Shown here: in pieces, positions 23,261 to 34,124 of the stretch
How positions within the stretch are numbered: the first letter of the stretch is position 1
How the letters are laid out: each line of letters opens with the position of its first letter
NCBI GenBank assembly: GCA_037893245.1
Contig: JBAIAA010000321.1
Coordinates: 186,001-250,000, forward strand
Length of the DNA stretch: 64,000 nt
Direction: 5' to 3'
DNA from: Crossaster papposus
Taxonomy: Eukaryota; Echinodermata; Asteroidea; Velatida; Solasteridae
Made by a program: the position numbers and the translations under genes
The notes under the pieces: model-generated
Seen by the model: only the letters and a program-made list of their open reading frames with translations
Told to the model about the DNA's origin: nothing
The model's database searches: none

Positions 23261-24099
23261 GGCCATGGTGGTGGACGGCATGACTACTACCTAGTATAAG
23301 AAACATATTGGAAGAAAGAAATATGAACTATGAAGTTTAGCACAATAATAGCAGTAACTATTATTATTAAACAATTTGTTATAATTTTGAACCAAAACAT
23401 AGGCCTGAGTCGTTTTTATACATGAAAGAAAAATCTATTTTGTATGCATGACATGAAGGCAGAAACCTAACTTTATCATATAAATAAGCCACACAATTAA
23501 AACAAAACAATTAATTTTGTTTCTGTTGGCTACTGCAAAGTGTGCAATCACCATCTAGTGCATATCCAGCACATATAGGCCTACATTTGTACATGTACAT
23601 GCACCCCTGTGTGCAACACACGCTCTGCGTATGTACAAGCCGAAAGACATGGCCGAAAAAGTTGAAATCGCGCGCACGAAAATCGTCGCAAAATACATGA
23701 ACAAAATGTCGCCACAGGCTAAATTGTATATCAAACGAAAGATCATTGCTTCCTTTATCGATGTGTAGTAATCATTTTTGGCAATATTTCTTAGTCCAGT
23801 CAGGGCGCAGAAACTAAACACACGACAACAAATTTCCTTAAAATCATACCATAACTTTGAGTGAACAAAATTCTGCCAAAAACATACTGAATCTCGTCAT
23901 ATTTTATACCATTCGATTCAGAAAATCGTTCGCTTTCCACTTACCACGCTATCTTGGAGAATCACTGCTTCGTTTGCAACGTGTAGCTCGTGAAAACAAA
24001 GCGGTCGAACTCTCGCAATTACTCGCGTAAATCTCGTGGCCGATTTGCGACGCCGGCCCTGCAAATAAAGTTCGGGATATGACCTCATTAACGCGGGCG

Positions 24100-25090
24100 C
24101 TGCAGACTGACTGAAATAGTACTACATTTGCAAGAAATACTGTTTGTTGGCAAATATGAAGAGAAAACCTAGTCGTTAGGCCTATTCTAGATCGATAATT
24201 AAGTTGCCACACTCGACGTTGACGTGCATCACCATGACTTGGCCATGACGACAGTAATTGCACGTCAGACTTGTTAGTGTATTATTATTAAATCATCACC
24301 CACAAAGCTACTCAAATGTTAACAAGGTCTATGTATTATTAATGAGCAATGAACAAATGCCACACTTTTATTTGCTTACCTTTTCGCTTCCGAAGGATGG
24401 GTCCCCTGTCAGCAGACACCACCACACGTACGATGACAACAAACGTGTAAATGCAAACAAGCCCAGACTTGTCGAAACAATGAGATGACGCAATAGACCA
24501 ATCAAAATAGTTTTGCTTGCCAGCACCTATTTTTATCCCTTCGGACACATTTTGCTCCAGTGGTGCTGGTTTGTCCACGTGAAGGGCAGGTCATTGCGTA
24601 GCACTCACTTGTTAGCACTTTGTTTCTTAGAGTGTACATTAGGTCACATTGTGCACATCACGCGACCAGTCTGGTATGCAAAAGATCTGCACTGTTGCGC
24701 TTGCGTGATTATTTAAGAGAGAATAAATTACATATTCAGATACCTAAACCATGCCGGGGGGATGGGGGAGGGGGAGGGGAGGGAGATATGGTGGAAAGGG
24801 GAAGGAGGGGGGAGGGGGAGGAGGAGGGGGAGGGGAGGGGGAGGGGGAAGGGGGGAGGGGGGTTGGCATAGGATTTGCATGAAGACTGGGGTAAGAGTGT
24901 TTTTAAATTTGGTTAAGGGTTTTGTTTGGGTTAGGGTATAATATAGGGTATATTGGGTTGACATCAACCCAGGAAATAAATGTGGTTGAAATAGGAGCAT
25001 TTTGAAAAACGTGCTCGACTTTCTAACCATTTTGTACACGAGAACAAAGATATGTCTTTACAAGGATACAGATTTGAGAGAATATGGACA
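24100..25090. repeat. Long dispersed repeat, copy A (split by an LTR element)
   Basis: The stretch matches 34125-34750: TTTGCAAGAAATACTG, GGCCTATTCTAGATCGATAA, CGACGTTGACGTGCATCACC, GGATTTGCATGAAGACTGGG and TTTTGAAAAACGTGCTCGAC occur in the same order. The match resumes at 27273-27640 after the LTR insertion. Copy A has an extra ~330 bp (24515-24850) that copy B lacks. An inverted fragment of the right part is at 50281-50440. Confidence 0.8.
24754..24862 (+). repeat. G-rich (GGGGA)n tract
   Basis: The plus strand is almost only G and A with many GGGG runs (GGGGGAGGGGGAGGGGAGGG type). It could form G-quadruplexes, which is inference from run spacing. Frames through it (24620-24871 +, 24728-25039 -) are composition artefacts. 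Confidence 0.8.
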
Positions 25091-25094
25091 GTAT

Positions 25095-25372
25095 TGTAAC
25101 GAAACGCGTTGTCTGGGGTCGACACACACACACAGGAAGGAAACTGACACAAGTATTCTGTGGTTTCGGTGATTCTAAGGTCGTTTTAATGTACTCCTTC
25201 TCTGGTCACAAACACTGACATGATGCTTACCGCTATCGCGCGGCCCTGGAACTGGTCTAAACCAGTTCGGCGTATGCGCTATCCAGAACGGGTTTCCCTG
25301 GCGTACCGTCAGGGGATTACACCATGGAATCGCTCTAGTGCCCTCTATCGGCCAACCGGCACAAACGTTACA
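25095..25372 (-). repeat. LTR (3' LTR in minus orientation)
   Basis: Begins TGTAACG and ends CGTTACA. Shares CGCGTTGTCTGGGGTCGACA (GCGTTGTCTGGGGTCGACA in the other LTR), GGAAGGAAACTGACACAAGT and GCGCGGCCCTGGAACTGG with 26994-27268. Differences are a few substitutions and a CA-repeat length change. Confidence 0.85.
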
Positions 25373-25526
25373 CAGCCCCCCACGAAGACCTTGTTTGCCC
25401 CCAAACAAGACGGTGGGCTCTGCCGCCGCACACCCGGAAGACCCGCACCGGAAAGCGCACAACGCCAACATTTATACAACAATTTACATTACAACAATTT
25501 ACATTACAACAATTTTTGGGGTAAGC

Positions 25527-26019
25527 CCCTGGCCCCGGCACACCCCTGGCCCCGGCACACCCCTGGCCCCGGCACACCCCTGGCCCCGGCACACCCCTGG
25601 CCCCGGCACACCCCTGGCCCCGGCACACCCCTGGCCCCGGCACACCCCTGGCCCCGGCACACCCCTGGCCCCGGCACACCCCTGGCCCCGGCACACCCCT
25701 GGCCCCGGCACACCCCTGGCCCCGGCACACCCCTGGCCCCGGCACACCCCTGGCCCCGGCACACCCCTGGCCCCGGCACACCCCTGGCCCCGGCACACCC
25801 CTGGCCCCGGCACACCCCTGGCCCCGGCACACCCCTGGCCCCGGCACACCCCTGGCCCCGGCACACCCCTGGCCCCGGCACACCCCTGGCCCCGGCACAC
25901 CCCTGGCCCCGGCACACCCCTGGCCCCGGCACACCCCTGGCCCCGGCACACCCCTGGCCCCGGCACACCCCTGGCCCCGGCACACCCCTGGCCCCGGCAC
26001 ACCCCTGGCCCCGGCACAC
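25527..26019. repeat. 17-bp minisatellite, 29 tandem copies
   Basis: The unit CCCTGGCCCCGGCACAC repeats 29 times (493 bp) with almost no variation, indicating recent expansion or homogenisation. Because 17 is not a multiple of three, all frames give a 17-residue protein repeat (for example [17 protein letters not shown] on + and its minus counterparts), so the long open frames here are by-products. The array lies inside the LTR element. Confidence 0.95.
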
Positions 26020-26037
26020 CCCTCTAATGTTAAGACT

Positions 26038-26345
26038 TGACTGCGACTGTGACTGCGACTGGCTCCTCTGACTGCGACTGGTGCCTTCGACTGCGGCTGG
26101 CTCTTGCGACTGCGACTGTGGTTCCTGCGACTGCGACTGCGGCTGGCTCCCGCGACAGCGACTGGCTCCTGCGACTGCGACTGGCTCCTGTATCTGGTGC
26201 CTGCGACTGCGACTGGCTCTTGCGACTGCGACTGTGGTTCCTCCGACTGCGACTGCGCCTGGCTCCTGCGACTGCGACTTGCTCCTGCGACTGCGGCTGG
26301 CTCCTGTGGCCGCGACTTTGACTGCCTCTTGCGACTACGACTGGC
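26038..26345. repeat. CGACTG-rich degenerate tandem repeat
   Basis: Imperfect repeats of GCGACTGCGACTGGCTCCT and shorter CGACTG units fill about 300 bp directly after the 17-bp array, still inside the LTR element. The frames through it are low-complexity artefacts. Confidence 0.85.
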
Positions 26346-26508
26346 TCAGAGAGCGTGGGCGTCCCGGCGAGGCCCCGCCCCCGCTGCGCCGACGGACCCG
26401 GCTCGGAATCGTTCCGAGTGGAACAAAACGTCTGCCGCGCCGCCGTTCACAGCATGGGCCGGGCCCCCCCGGACTCGGTTTAATTCCTGCAGAAGATCCA
26501 GAGAATGT

Positions 26509-26926
26509 CTAGAGACGAGGCCCCGCCCCCCCCCCACTGCATCCACGGGCACAGCTCGGAATCGCCCCGTGTGGAGCAAGACGTCTGCTGCGCCACCGTC
26601 TACAGCATGGGGCGGCCCCCCCCCCCCCGACACAAACCTGGTAGCGGACCCGGACAAATATGGGGAAGGGCGCCCTCTCTCCAAATCGGAGTGGACGCAC
26701 TGAAGCCCCCAGCCATAGGCGCATGTCCCGAAATTCCCCGCCATCCTTCTCTAACTCCTCCCCCAGGAAACATCCAGACTCCCAGGTCCCCATAACCTCC
26801 CTAGAGAAGGCCTCTAACTCCGCCAGCGTGATGTACGGAATGCACCGGCTCCTGGGCCCCGCTCCCCGGGCCCGCACTCCAGCTCGCCTCCCCGCCGCAG
26901 GGCGAGTCGGCCGCCACACCATCATG
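26509..26926 (-). CDS. Possible gag-like leader ORF remnant of the LTR element
   Basis: Reading in the element's sense, the first frame after the primer site starts MVWRPTRPAAGRRAGVRARG and contains YITLAELEAFSREVMGTW and an Arg/Pro-rich remainder. Its position is where gag would lie, but no zinc knuckle or capsid motif is visible and composition is strongly GC-biased. It may be a non-coding leader. Confidence 0.25.
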
Positions 26927-26973
26927 GTTTCGTGAAAACATGAAACAACTTCACCTGGTTTCCTTCCTCCTGC

Positions 26974-26992
26974 ATGCCAACCGCTGCCACCA
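26974..26992 (-). other. Primer-binding-site-like sequence of the LTR element
   Basis: Minus strand TGGTGGCAGCGGTTGGCA starts one base inside the LTR boundary. TGG at the start is the complement of the tRNA CCA end. The tRNA species is not assigned. Confidence 0.6.
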
Positions 26993-26993
26993 A

Positions 26994-27268
26994 TGTAACG
27001 AAAAGCGTTGTCTGGGGTCGACACACACACAGGAAGGAAACTGACACAAGTATTCTGTGGTTTCGGTGACTTAAGGACGTTTTAATGCACTCCTTCTCTG
27101 GTCACAAACACTGACATGACGCTTACCGCTATCGCGCGGCCCTGGAACTGGTCTAAACCAGTTCGGCGTATGCGCTATCCAGAACGGGTTTCCCTGGCGT
27201 ACCGTCAGGGGATTACACCATGGAATCGCTCTAGTGCCCTCTATCGGCCAACCGGCACAAACGTTACA
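26994..27268 (-). repeat. LTR (5' LTR in minus orientation)
   Basis: Partner of 25095-25372, with the same TGTAACG/CGTTACA ends. It is followed outside by the GTAT duplication and then by the resumed dispersed repeat A. Confidence 0.85.
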
Positions 27269-27272
27269 GTAT

Positions 27273-27640
27273 GCACAGTATACACTGTATACACAGGATC
27301 GTGGATACGTTTGTCGTAGACGTTCTCGCAGTTGTGCAACTAAAAAGAAACAATAAACCTAGTCTTGAGTCAATACTAGGCTGATACCGACAATATGCCT
27401 CCTCGACCTATTACCTTAATTGTTAAACGCTATTTGGAAGTGAAAGTGTCATTTTTACTGGAAACAAGTGATACGTTGACCGGACAAAAAGTGTTATTTT
27501 GACTCGGAAAAGAGTCGTTTTGCCCAGGAAAACTGCATGCCATTTTGACCAAGGGACTCATTAGCCATTTGTTATACGCAATTTTGATTTTAAAACGTCA
27601 CTTCAAAATGTAAAATAGCAGCATCTTACTTAGACTTGAT
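27273..27640. repeat. Long dispersed repeat, copy A, right part
   Basis: Matches 34754-35080: GCACAGTATACACTGTAT, GTCGTAGACGTTCTCGCAGT, GAGTCAATACTAGGCTGATA and TGCCATTTTGACCAAGGGAC. It continues the copy interrupted by the LTR insertion. Confidence 0.8.
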
Positions 27641-28378
27641 GACAAGTCGTTAGATAGTCGGGTTTAATCCGTGTATTTCAGTCGAAGTTTATCGGCACGG
27701 CTGGTTTAAGACTAGTAACGTGCCGAGTTGCGACATATCTAACGACTTGATCAATACGTTCTCGCACCGTTATTCATATAAGCGTGCAGCGCAATACATA
27801 TGCAATGTATTTCTGCGGTGAGATCCAATGGCGCACTGCTATGCAAATGTGGACTCATCCATTCCGATCATCTCAAGGCTTTAGGAACAGGTTTCTAGAT
27901 CTGGTGATGTTTAACGACCAACACACTCAGCTAGGTCAATTGCGTGTTGCAATAAAATATATCATTGTGATACACTTGATTTATTTGAGTTGTGTATGCT
28001 ATATCATTACTTTTCTAATGTTACACAATACAAAGTACGAACCCTTGAAGTAATGAGAATGATCTACGTAGAAAAAGAATAGTAGCTAAACACCTCTTTT
28101 AACCGCATGTGTTGTACGAAATCTGTAAACTTTGGTTTAAAAACACTGCAGGCGTACACATGTACGACCGAGAAAACGAATTTAATATCACAGGAAACTA
28201 AGTTAATATCACAAAAACAATCCAGTTTGATCAGGAAAATTAAGTTAAACATAAAAACACCCAAGAATGACATGTATACGCCAAGTTTGAATTTTAGGTA
28301 GACCTATTTTCGGAAAAAGATACGAGACATTCGTGTGAGACAATGCAATGCAGTGCAAGTATTTACAAGATTTTCTAA

Positions 28379-29085
28379 ATCGACCTGTGAACCGACCTGT
28401 GGACCGACCTGTGGACCGACCTGTGGACCGACCTGTGGACCGACCTGTGGACCGACCTGTGGACCGACCTGTGGACCGACCTGTGGACCGACCTGTGGAC
28501 CGACCTGTGGACCGACCTGTGGACCGACCTGTGGACCGACCTGTGGACCGACCTGTGGACCGTCGTGTGAACCGACCTGTGAACCGTCGTGTGAACCGTC
28601 GTGTAAATGACTTGTGAATGACTTGTGAATGACTTGTGAACTGACTTGTGAACTGACTTGTAAACTGACTTGTGAACTGACTTGTTAACTGACGTGAACT
28701 GACGTGAACTGACTTGTGAATGACTTGTGAACTGACTTGTGAATGACTTGTGAATGACTTGTGAATGACTTGTGAATGACTTGTAAATGACTTGTAAATT
28801 ACATGTAAATGACTTGTAACAGACTTGTGAATGATTTGTAACTGACTTGTGAACTGACTTGTGAACTGACTTGTGAACTGACTTGTGAATTGACTTGTGA
28901 ATGACTTGTGAACTGACTTGTGAGTGACTTGCGAACTGACTTGTAAATGACTTGTGAACTGACTTGTGAACTGACTTGTGAACTGACTTGTGAATGACTT
29001 GTGAACTGACTTGTGAGTGACTTGTGAACTGACTTGTGAATGACTTGTGAATGACTTGTGAATGACTTGTGAACTGACTTGTGAA
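28379..29085. repeat. 12-bp tandem repeat array 1 (two variants)
   Basis: 28379-28600 is a nearly uniform block of the 12-mer ACCTGTGGACCG (about 15 copies). The rest is a looser array of ACTTGTGAACTG with 11-bp variants (ACTTGTGAATG, ACTTGTAAATG). The two 12-mers differ at three positions, all transitions. The related array 2 is at 36.4-37.6 kb. Open frames here arise from 12-bp periodicity. Confidence 0.9.
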
Positions 29086-29329
29086 TGACTGCGATTTTCA
29101 CACAGGAGTCTGATTTTCCATGGATTTTCTTACGACACCGGTAGCTTCCACTGTCACGTGACGAAAACGGAAAAATGCTGCCTTTTCAAAAAAAGTCCAA
29201 AGATTTCCGAATATGTTTTATTGACGGTCGGTTATCGTTAACGTTCGCAAATTCCGGTTTTAGGTAACGTTAGCAAAATAAAGCCTATCGATCTAGATTC
29301 TCTTTTTTGGTTTGCATAAAATTGAAACT

Positions 29330-30510
29330 TACGAAGCTGTATTAGGGACATGATGAAAATAATTATTTTCTCTCACTTCAGCTAACTCGTACGTACGACT
29401 TATATGTCGTACGTACGACTTATATGTCGTACGTACGACTTATGAAATGTAACTCGTACGTACGAGTTATATGTCGTACGTACGACTTAAATGTCAGACT
29501 TATGTCGTACGTACGACTTAAATGTCAGACTTATGTCGTACGTACGACTTAAATGTAAGACTTATGTCGTACGTACGACTTAAATGTCAGATTTATGTCG
29601 TACGTACGACATAAGTAGGCCTATGTATATGTCGTACGTACGACTTAAATGTCAGACTTATGTCGTACGTACGACTTAAATGTCAGACTTATGTCGTACG
29701 TACGACATACGTAGGCCTACTTATGTCGTACGTACGAGTTAAATGTCAGACCTATGTCGTACGTACGACTTAAATGTCAGACTAGGTATACCAGTACCTA
29801 GTAGCATTGGAGTAGCTCCACGGTCGCCCTACCGAATGAGGTGCGCGCGGCGTAGGCCTACTTATGTCGTACGTACGACATAAGTCTGACATTTAAGTCG
29901 TACGTACGACATAGGTCTGACATTTATGTCGTACGTACGACATAGGTCTGACATTTAAGTCGTAAGAAAGGACATATACGTAGGCCTACTTATGTCGTAC
30001 GTACGACATAAATCTGACATTTAAGTCGTACGTACGACATAAGTCTGACATTTAACTCGTACGTACGACATATAAGTAGGCCTACTTATGTCGTACGTAC
30101 GACATAAGTCTTACATTTAAGTCGTACGTACGACATAAGTCTTACATTTAAGTCGTACGTACGACATAAGTCTGACATTTAAGTCGTACGTACGACATAA
30201 GGCTGATATTTAAGTCGTACGTACGACATATAACTCGTACGTACGAGTTACATTTCATAAGTCGTACGTACGACATATAAGTCGTACGTACGACATATAA
30301 GTCGTACGTACGACATACAAGTCGTACGTACGACATATAAGTCGTACGTACGACATATAAGGCGTACGTACGACATATAAGGCGTACGTACGACATATAA
30401 GGCGTACGTACGACATATAAGGCGTACGTACGACATATAAGGCGTACGTACGAGTTAGCTGAAGTGAGAGAAAATAATTATTTTCACCGTGTCCCTTAGA
30501 CAGCTTCGTA
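29330..30510. mobile_element. Foldback element made of CGTACGTACG palindromes
   Basis: The ends TACGAAGCTGT (left) and ACAGCTTCGTA (right) continue as inverted arms that share AATAATTATTTTCTCTCACT and CAGCTAACTCGTACGTACG. GAAACT directly flanks both sides (29324-29329 and 30511-30516), consistent with a 6-bp target duplication. Both arms are filled with about 18-25-bp units carrying GTCGTACGTACGAC separated by TTATAT, TTAAATGTCAGAC or TAGGCCTAC spacers. A short non-repetitive centre lies near 29785-29850. The 1181 bp should extrude as a giant hairpin. Frames such as 30148-30436 (-) are artefacts. Confidence 0.85.
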
Positions 30511-30597
30511 GAAACTTGCATTGGCAAAAAATAAACACCAGACAAAATTTAAAATCACTACTCGAAGCCAATGCAGGCGTTGTGCCTTTTGGGGAAA

Positions 30598-30850
30598 AGC
30601 CGTGGCCTTCATTCGCTGCGTGGCTTTCATTCGTTGCGCGCATGGCTTTCATTCGCCATGTGGCTTTCATTCGTTTTGTGGCTTTTGTTCACGGTGTGGC
30701 TTTCACTCGCTATATGGCTACGGCTTTTATTCGTTGAGGGTTTATATGGGAAGCGAGGCTTTCGTTCTTTGCGTGGCTTTCAATGATTAACGTGGGGTTT
30801 ATGTTTGCTGATTGCGTTTCATTTGTCACGGCGGAGCTTTCATTTGTCGG
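30598..30850. repeat. Degenerate GTGGCTTTCATTCG tandem repeat
   Basis: About a dozen imperfect copies of a 15-18-bp unit around GGCTTTCATTCG follow the foldback element. Frames at 30489-30790 merely translate the repeat. Confidence 0.8.
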
Positions 30851-32130
30851 TTGATTTGTTAATTTCTAATTTTGTCTTTAGTTTTGGGGTTCGTTATTTT
30901 ATTTTGCTGCATTCTCATTGTTAATTGCAGATTATTATTATGATAATTATTGTATCATTTTATTTTAATTTTATTGTTGCTTTACTTTATGTTGCGGTTG
31001 TCTTTTTTGCCCTAATGGCCGCCCATAGCAAACGGCAACCTTGGAATAATTAGTCGGTGATAATGGTCTAGTTTGTGCAGCTCAAAGCCACATATGTGTA
31101 CGTCTGATGAATATAAATATAGGATCGTATTAATACAAACTAGCATTTGCTTCTTTTACTACCAATTTGTAAGCATTTACTAGCATCTGTATACATTTAA
31201 GGATCCCACTTCTGGGCAGTGTTGCCACTGTGTGTGTGGTAGGTCCACCCTACACTTTGATCATGCACCTGGTTACAACACTAATAAAATTCAAGATAGA
31301 AACCGGCGCTATATAGAATCTCAAATAAATCAATAAGATTTAATTACAATTCCAAAGATTAAGTTACAAACAATGCGGAACAAATAACGAAACAATTTAT
31401 TCCAATGATTTCTAACTATTTCAAAGTATTCCAAGTGGTAAGTTACCCGAGCGTTCAGGAGGGTGGATCAGTGTTGCCCTTCCTATAACACACAGAGATT
31501 AGGCCATTGGCGACCTTTCGATTCGGAACGGGAGACAAAGAGGACGGTAATCCAACGTAAGAACAAAATAAGAACGTAGCAAGAAATATGAAATCAAATA
31601 ATAATATAAAAGCCAGCTGCGACCAAGGAGTCGACAGATGGATACAATACAATAGGTCAGGAATTTCTAGGATAAATAGGTAAAGTGCTTATTTTGGTTT
31701 AAAACGAGAACAGTTGTACTGTATTCCAATCCGGTGATGAGCGCCGGTCCAACGTTGAAGTTTGCACTCGGCGGCCACAAAAAAAACTTTTAGGAGGAAA
31801 TGTGGGTGCATCCTGGGCGCTAGTTGCACTTCCCTTGGAACGAATGTGGAAAATCTATGTGATTGCTTTTTTTAAATTTATTTTTTATCCATTTACCTTT
31901 GAGGTTGGAGTATTGGGTGGGAATGTCAGTGGCGTACGGTATGGTATGTTCTGACCGAGAGTGAGCTCTGTCTGTTAGACTCTGATCTTGTGGAGTTCTT
32001 TGACTTGTCAACTGGAGTCATTTTATTGTCAAATTGTATTCGACTCGAGTATATTCACCTCGAATACTTATTGTGTCGTCGGTGCACGTTGACCCTTTAT
32101 TTGCATGTTAACCCTTTATTTGCATGTGGA
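30851..32130. other. No gene recognised
   Basis: AT-rich DNA with no recognisable domain in any frame. A (TTTATTTGCATG)-like motif repeats about four times at 32090-32160, just beyond its right edge. Confidence 0.5.
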
Positions 32131-32189
32131 CCCTTTATTTGCATGTGGACTCTTTATTTAGTGTGAATGCACCGCTGCCCAAGCCAGAT

Positions 32190-32600
32190 CGAACGTTACA
32201 CGGTTCACGTATTGGCTGGTTCGCGGCATGAACAGTGTGAACGTTGCATCTCCGTGGTCCGTGTCGAAAACAACCCATGCTGAACCGGGTTGGAAGCGGG
32301 TTGGTTTCAACACGGTTCAAAACTGAGATAGTGTGAAAACGCTTTAACAGACTCTTTAGAGGAGTCAGGCGCATTTTACTCTGTTTAAATAGCCAATTGG
32401 CTCGAATTTGCTTGTGTGTGCTCTGTAATATTAACCCTAACTGTTTTACATCGCTGATAGTGAAGTTAAGGGTTGATGGATGGAGTAATTATGAATCGAG
32501 AAACGACCTCGAACTGCTTCCAATTAGTGTAATGGCTGAAGTGTTAATTATAATCTTCCTCATCATCATCATCAGCCCAAGTATGTCCACGCATGGCTGA
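32190..32600. repeat. Dispersed repeat pair member (partner 37914-38360)
   Basis: ACACGGTTCACGTAT, CGGCATGAACAGTGT, TCTCCGTGGTCCGTGTCGAA, GACTCTTTAGAGGAGTCAGG, ATAGCCAATTGGCTCGAAT and TCATCATCATCATCAGCCC occur in the same order at 37914-38360. Internal GACTC...GAGTC and CCAATTGG words are palindromic. No coding function is visible. Confidence 0.85.
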
Positions 32601-32604
32601 CTAT

Positions 32605-32705
32605 CATGACTGAGAGACATGACCTTCTGTCTGTGTTGTACGATAGCAACCATGGCAACAGCTAATACATGAAGCCGTGGGGTGCCGGCCGTGAGTTAAT
32701 CATGT
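32605..32705. repeat. Dispersed repeat, copy 2 (partner at 21.3 kb)
   Basis: Carries the same ordered words as 21305-21420, including CATGACCTTCTGTC and TGGCAACAGCTAAT. Confidence 0.75.
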
Positions 32706-32722
32706 ATTAAAATAGTACTCCA

Positions 32723-34121
32723 CACTCTAAAAACTGAAGTGTTATAAATAAATCCCTAAGTGTTAGATTTAGCACTATCCAGGTGCTTCCTGAGGGACTG
32801 CACCTCAAGTGCCATTTCAGCACTTGATGAAGTGTCAGCATTGCAGCACTATCTAAGTGCTGTGAAAGTGCTACCAATACAGCACTAATATAGTGTTGAT
32901 TTAAGTCCTTTGTAGCACCATCTTGGTGTACATCCAGCACCCCAAGGTGCAATCCATACAGCATTTGATGAAGTGTCAGCATCCCAGCTAACCAAAAAAC
33001 GTTCCATGAACGTTCTTACAACGTTACGGTAATGTTTCCGGAACGTTTGGAAAAAAACGTTGCGGGAACGTAAATGTGTGGAGTTCTCTTGACGTCCTTT
33101 GAACGTTACAAAGAAACGTTGTGAAATAACATTCGTACAACATTCAATGCACATTGGCAAGATACAAACATCTACTGTTGAACACTCTAATTATGTACAT
33201 GTACATATTCGATGCGTGTACAGATTACGTAATACTACATTAACTTATTGCACATTGCAATTACACATACATACAATAATAACCTATTCCTATTAGATAT
33301 TACCTACTGAACACTTACTACAAACTTAGCTATTGCCGTTGTTAGTTTTATAGTTCGCTTTGTTGTCCACGAAAAAGTCACAGCAAATGTTTATGAATAA
33401 TGTCAACATTTGAATACGAATAAAATGTAATGCGATTTTTTTCTCACTATTTGCCCAAAAATCAAAATTCAATCGAGGAATCGTTTGAATAATTACATAT
33501 CATGGTCAAAAAAGTGAATTGTTGGACTAAATACCACAATTTAACATCGACTATTGTGAACACACATTTCCTCCCTTCTGATTGGTCAGTTGCTGTAGGT
33601 AAATTTCCTAATCGATACAGCACCAATGAAGTGCTAATATAAGTCCTTCCTAGGCGTTACTTTTAAATGGGCGGGGCAGTGGGGGCAGGGCGGGGTGGTT
33701 GGGGGCAGTGATTTTTCATGAAGTTAGTTGACACAAGGACCAATTTTTGGACAAATTTAAGATAGTTAGGTCCTTGTGCAGACTTACTTTATTGAACAGA
33801 GAAATGACAAATTCAAAAGGATGTCTCTTCAAATTAGCCTTTATTTTTTACTTGATCCCTCGAAGCAACAACCATGTCAAAAGTTTAGACAAAACAATAC
33901 GTTTATCGAGGTAAAACCAAACAAATATCCTATGTTTTAGATGTTTTAGATGTTTTAGATGTTTGTGTATTAAAGCACTTTGAAGTGCTAGAATAGCACC
34001 AATTATGGTGTTGGAAATGAACGCCTCCAAGTGTTATTATAGCACTATCTTAAAACTTAAAGTGCTGAATTTATGTAGCACTTGGATAGTGCTAGGTTTT
34101 AACACTTCAGTTTTTAGAGTG
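32723..34121. mobile_element. Foldback/MITE with CACTCTAAAAACTGAAGTGTTA ends
   Basis: The left end CACTCTAAAAACTGAAGTGT is mirrored exactly by ACACTTCAGTTTTTAGAGTG at the right, 1.4 kb away. Both flanks of the interior are rich in GTGCTA/TAGCAC words. The interior contains an AACGTT-rich block (32984-33128) and a block at 33480-33600 that recurs inverted in the 13730-15910 element. No transposase is visible. Confidence 0.75.
32984..33128. repeat. AACGTT/GAACG-rich block
   Basis: Words such as AAAACGTTCCATGAACGTTC, ACAACGTTACGG and GGAACGTTTGG repeat at irregular spacing. It looks like a separate small repeat nested in the 32.7-34.1 kb element. Confidence 0.55.
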
Positions 34122-34124
34122 CAT

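Larger units (their letters stand above)
25095..27268 (-). mobile_element. Non-autonomous LTR retrotransposon with GTAT target duplication
   Basis: Two ~277-bp direct repeats (25095-25372 and 26994-27268) begin TGTAACG and end CGTTACA and are about 97% identical by eye. GTAT flanks the element on both sides (25091-25094 and 27269-27272). The paralogous copy B near 34.75 kb shows what looks like the unoccupied site. Just inside the right LTR the minus strand reads TGGTGGCAGCGG, a primer-binding-site-like sequence ending in the TGG complement of tRNA CCA. Just inside the left LTR the minus strand reads GTGGGGGGCTG, a polypurine-like tract. The element is therefore oriented on the minus strand. 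No pol domain is present: the 1.6 kb interior is mostly satellites. It is a small, young-looking, passively mobilised element. Confidence 0.85.

Noticed and set aside
25220-26071. Long open frames of 172-283 residues on both strands with 17-residue repeats
   Set aside because: They are translations of the 17-bp minisatellite, which is stop-free in most frames. The repeat is equally open on both strands and no protein family fits.
28335-29101. Frames with CGPT or VDRP repeats
   Set aside because: Same 12-bp array artefact in other frames.
28379-30510. CRISPR-like array (short repeats, regular spacing)
   Set aside because: Units are contiguous tandem repeats or palindromes with no unique spacers, and the genome is clearly eukaryotic.
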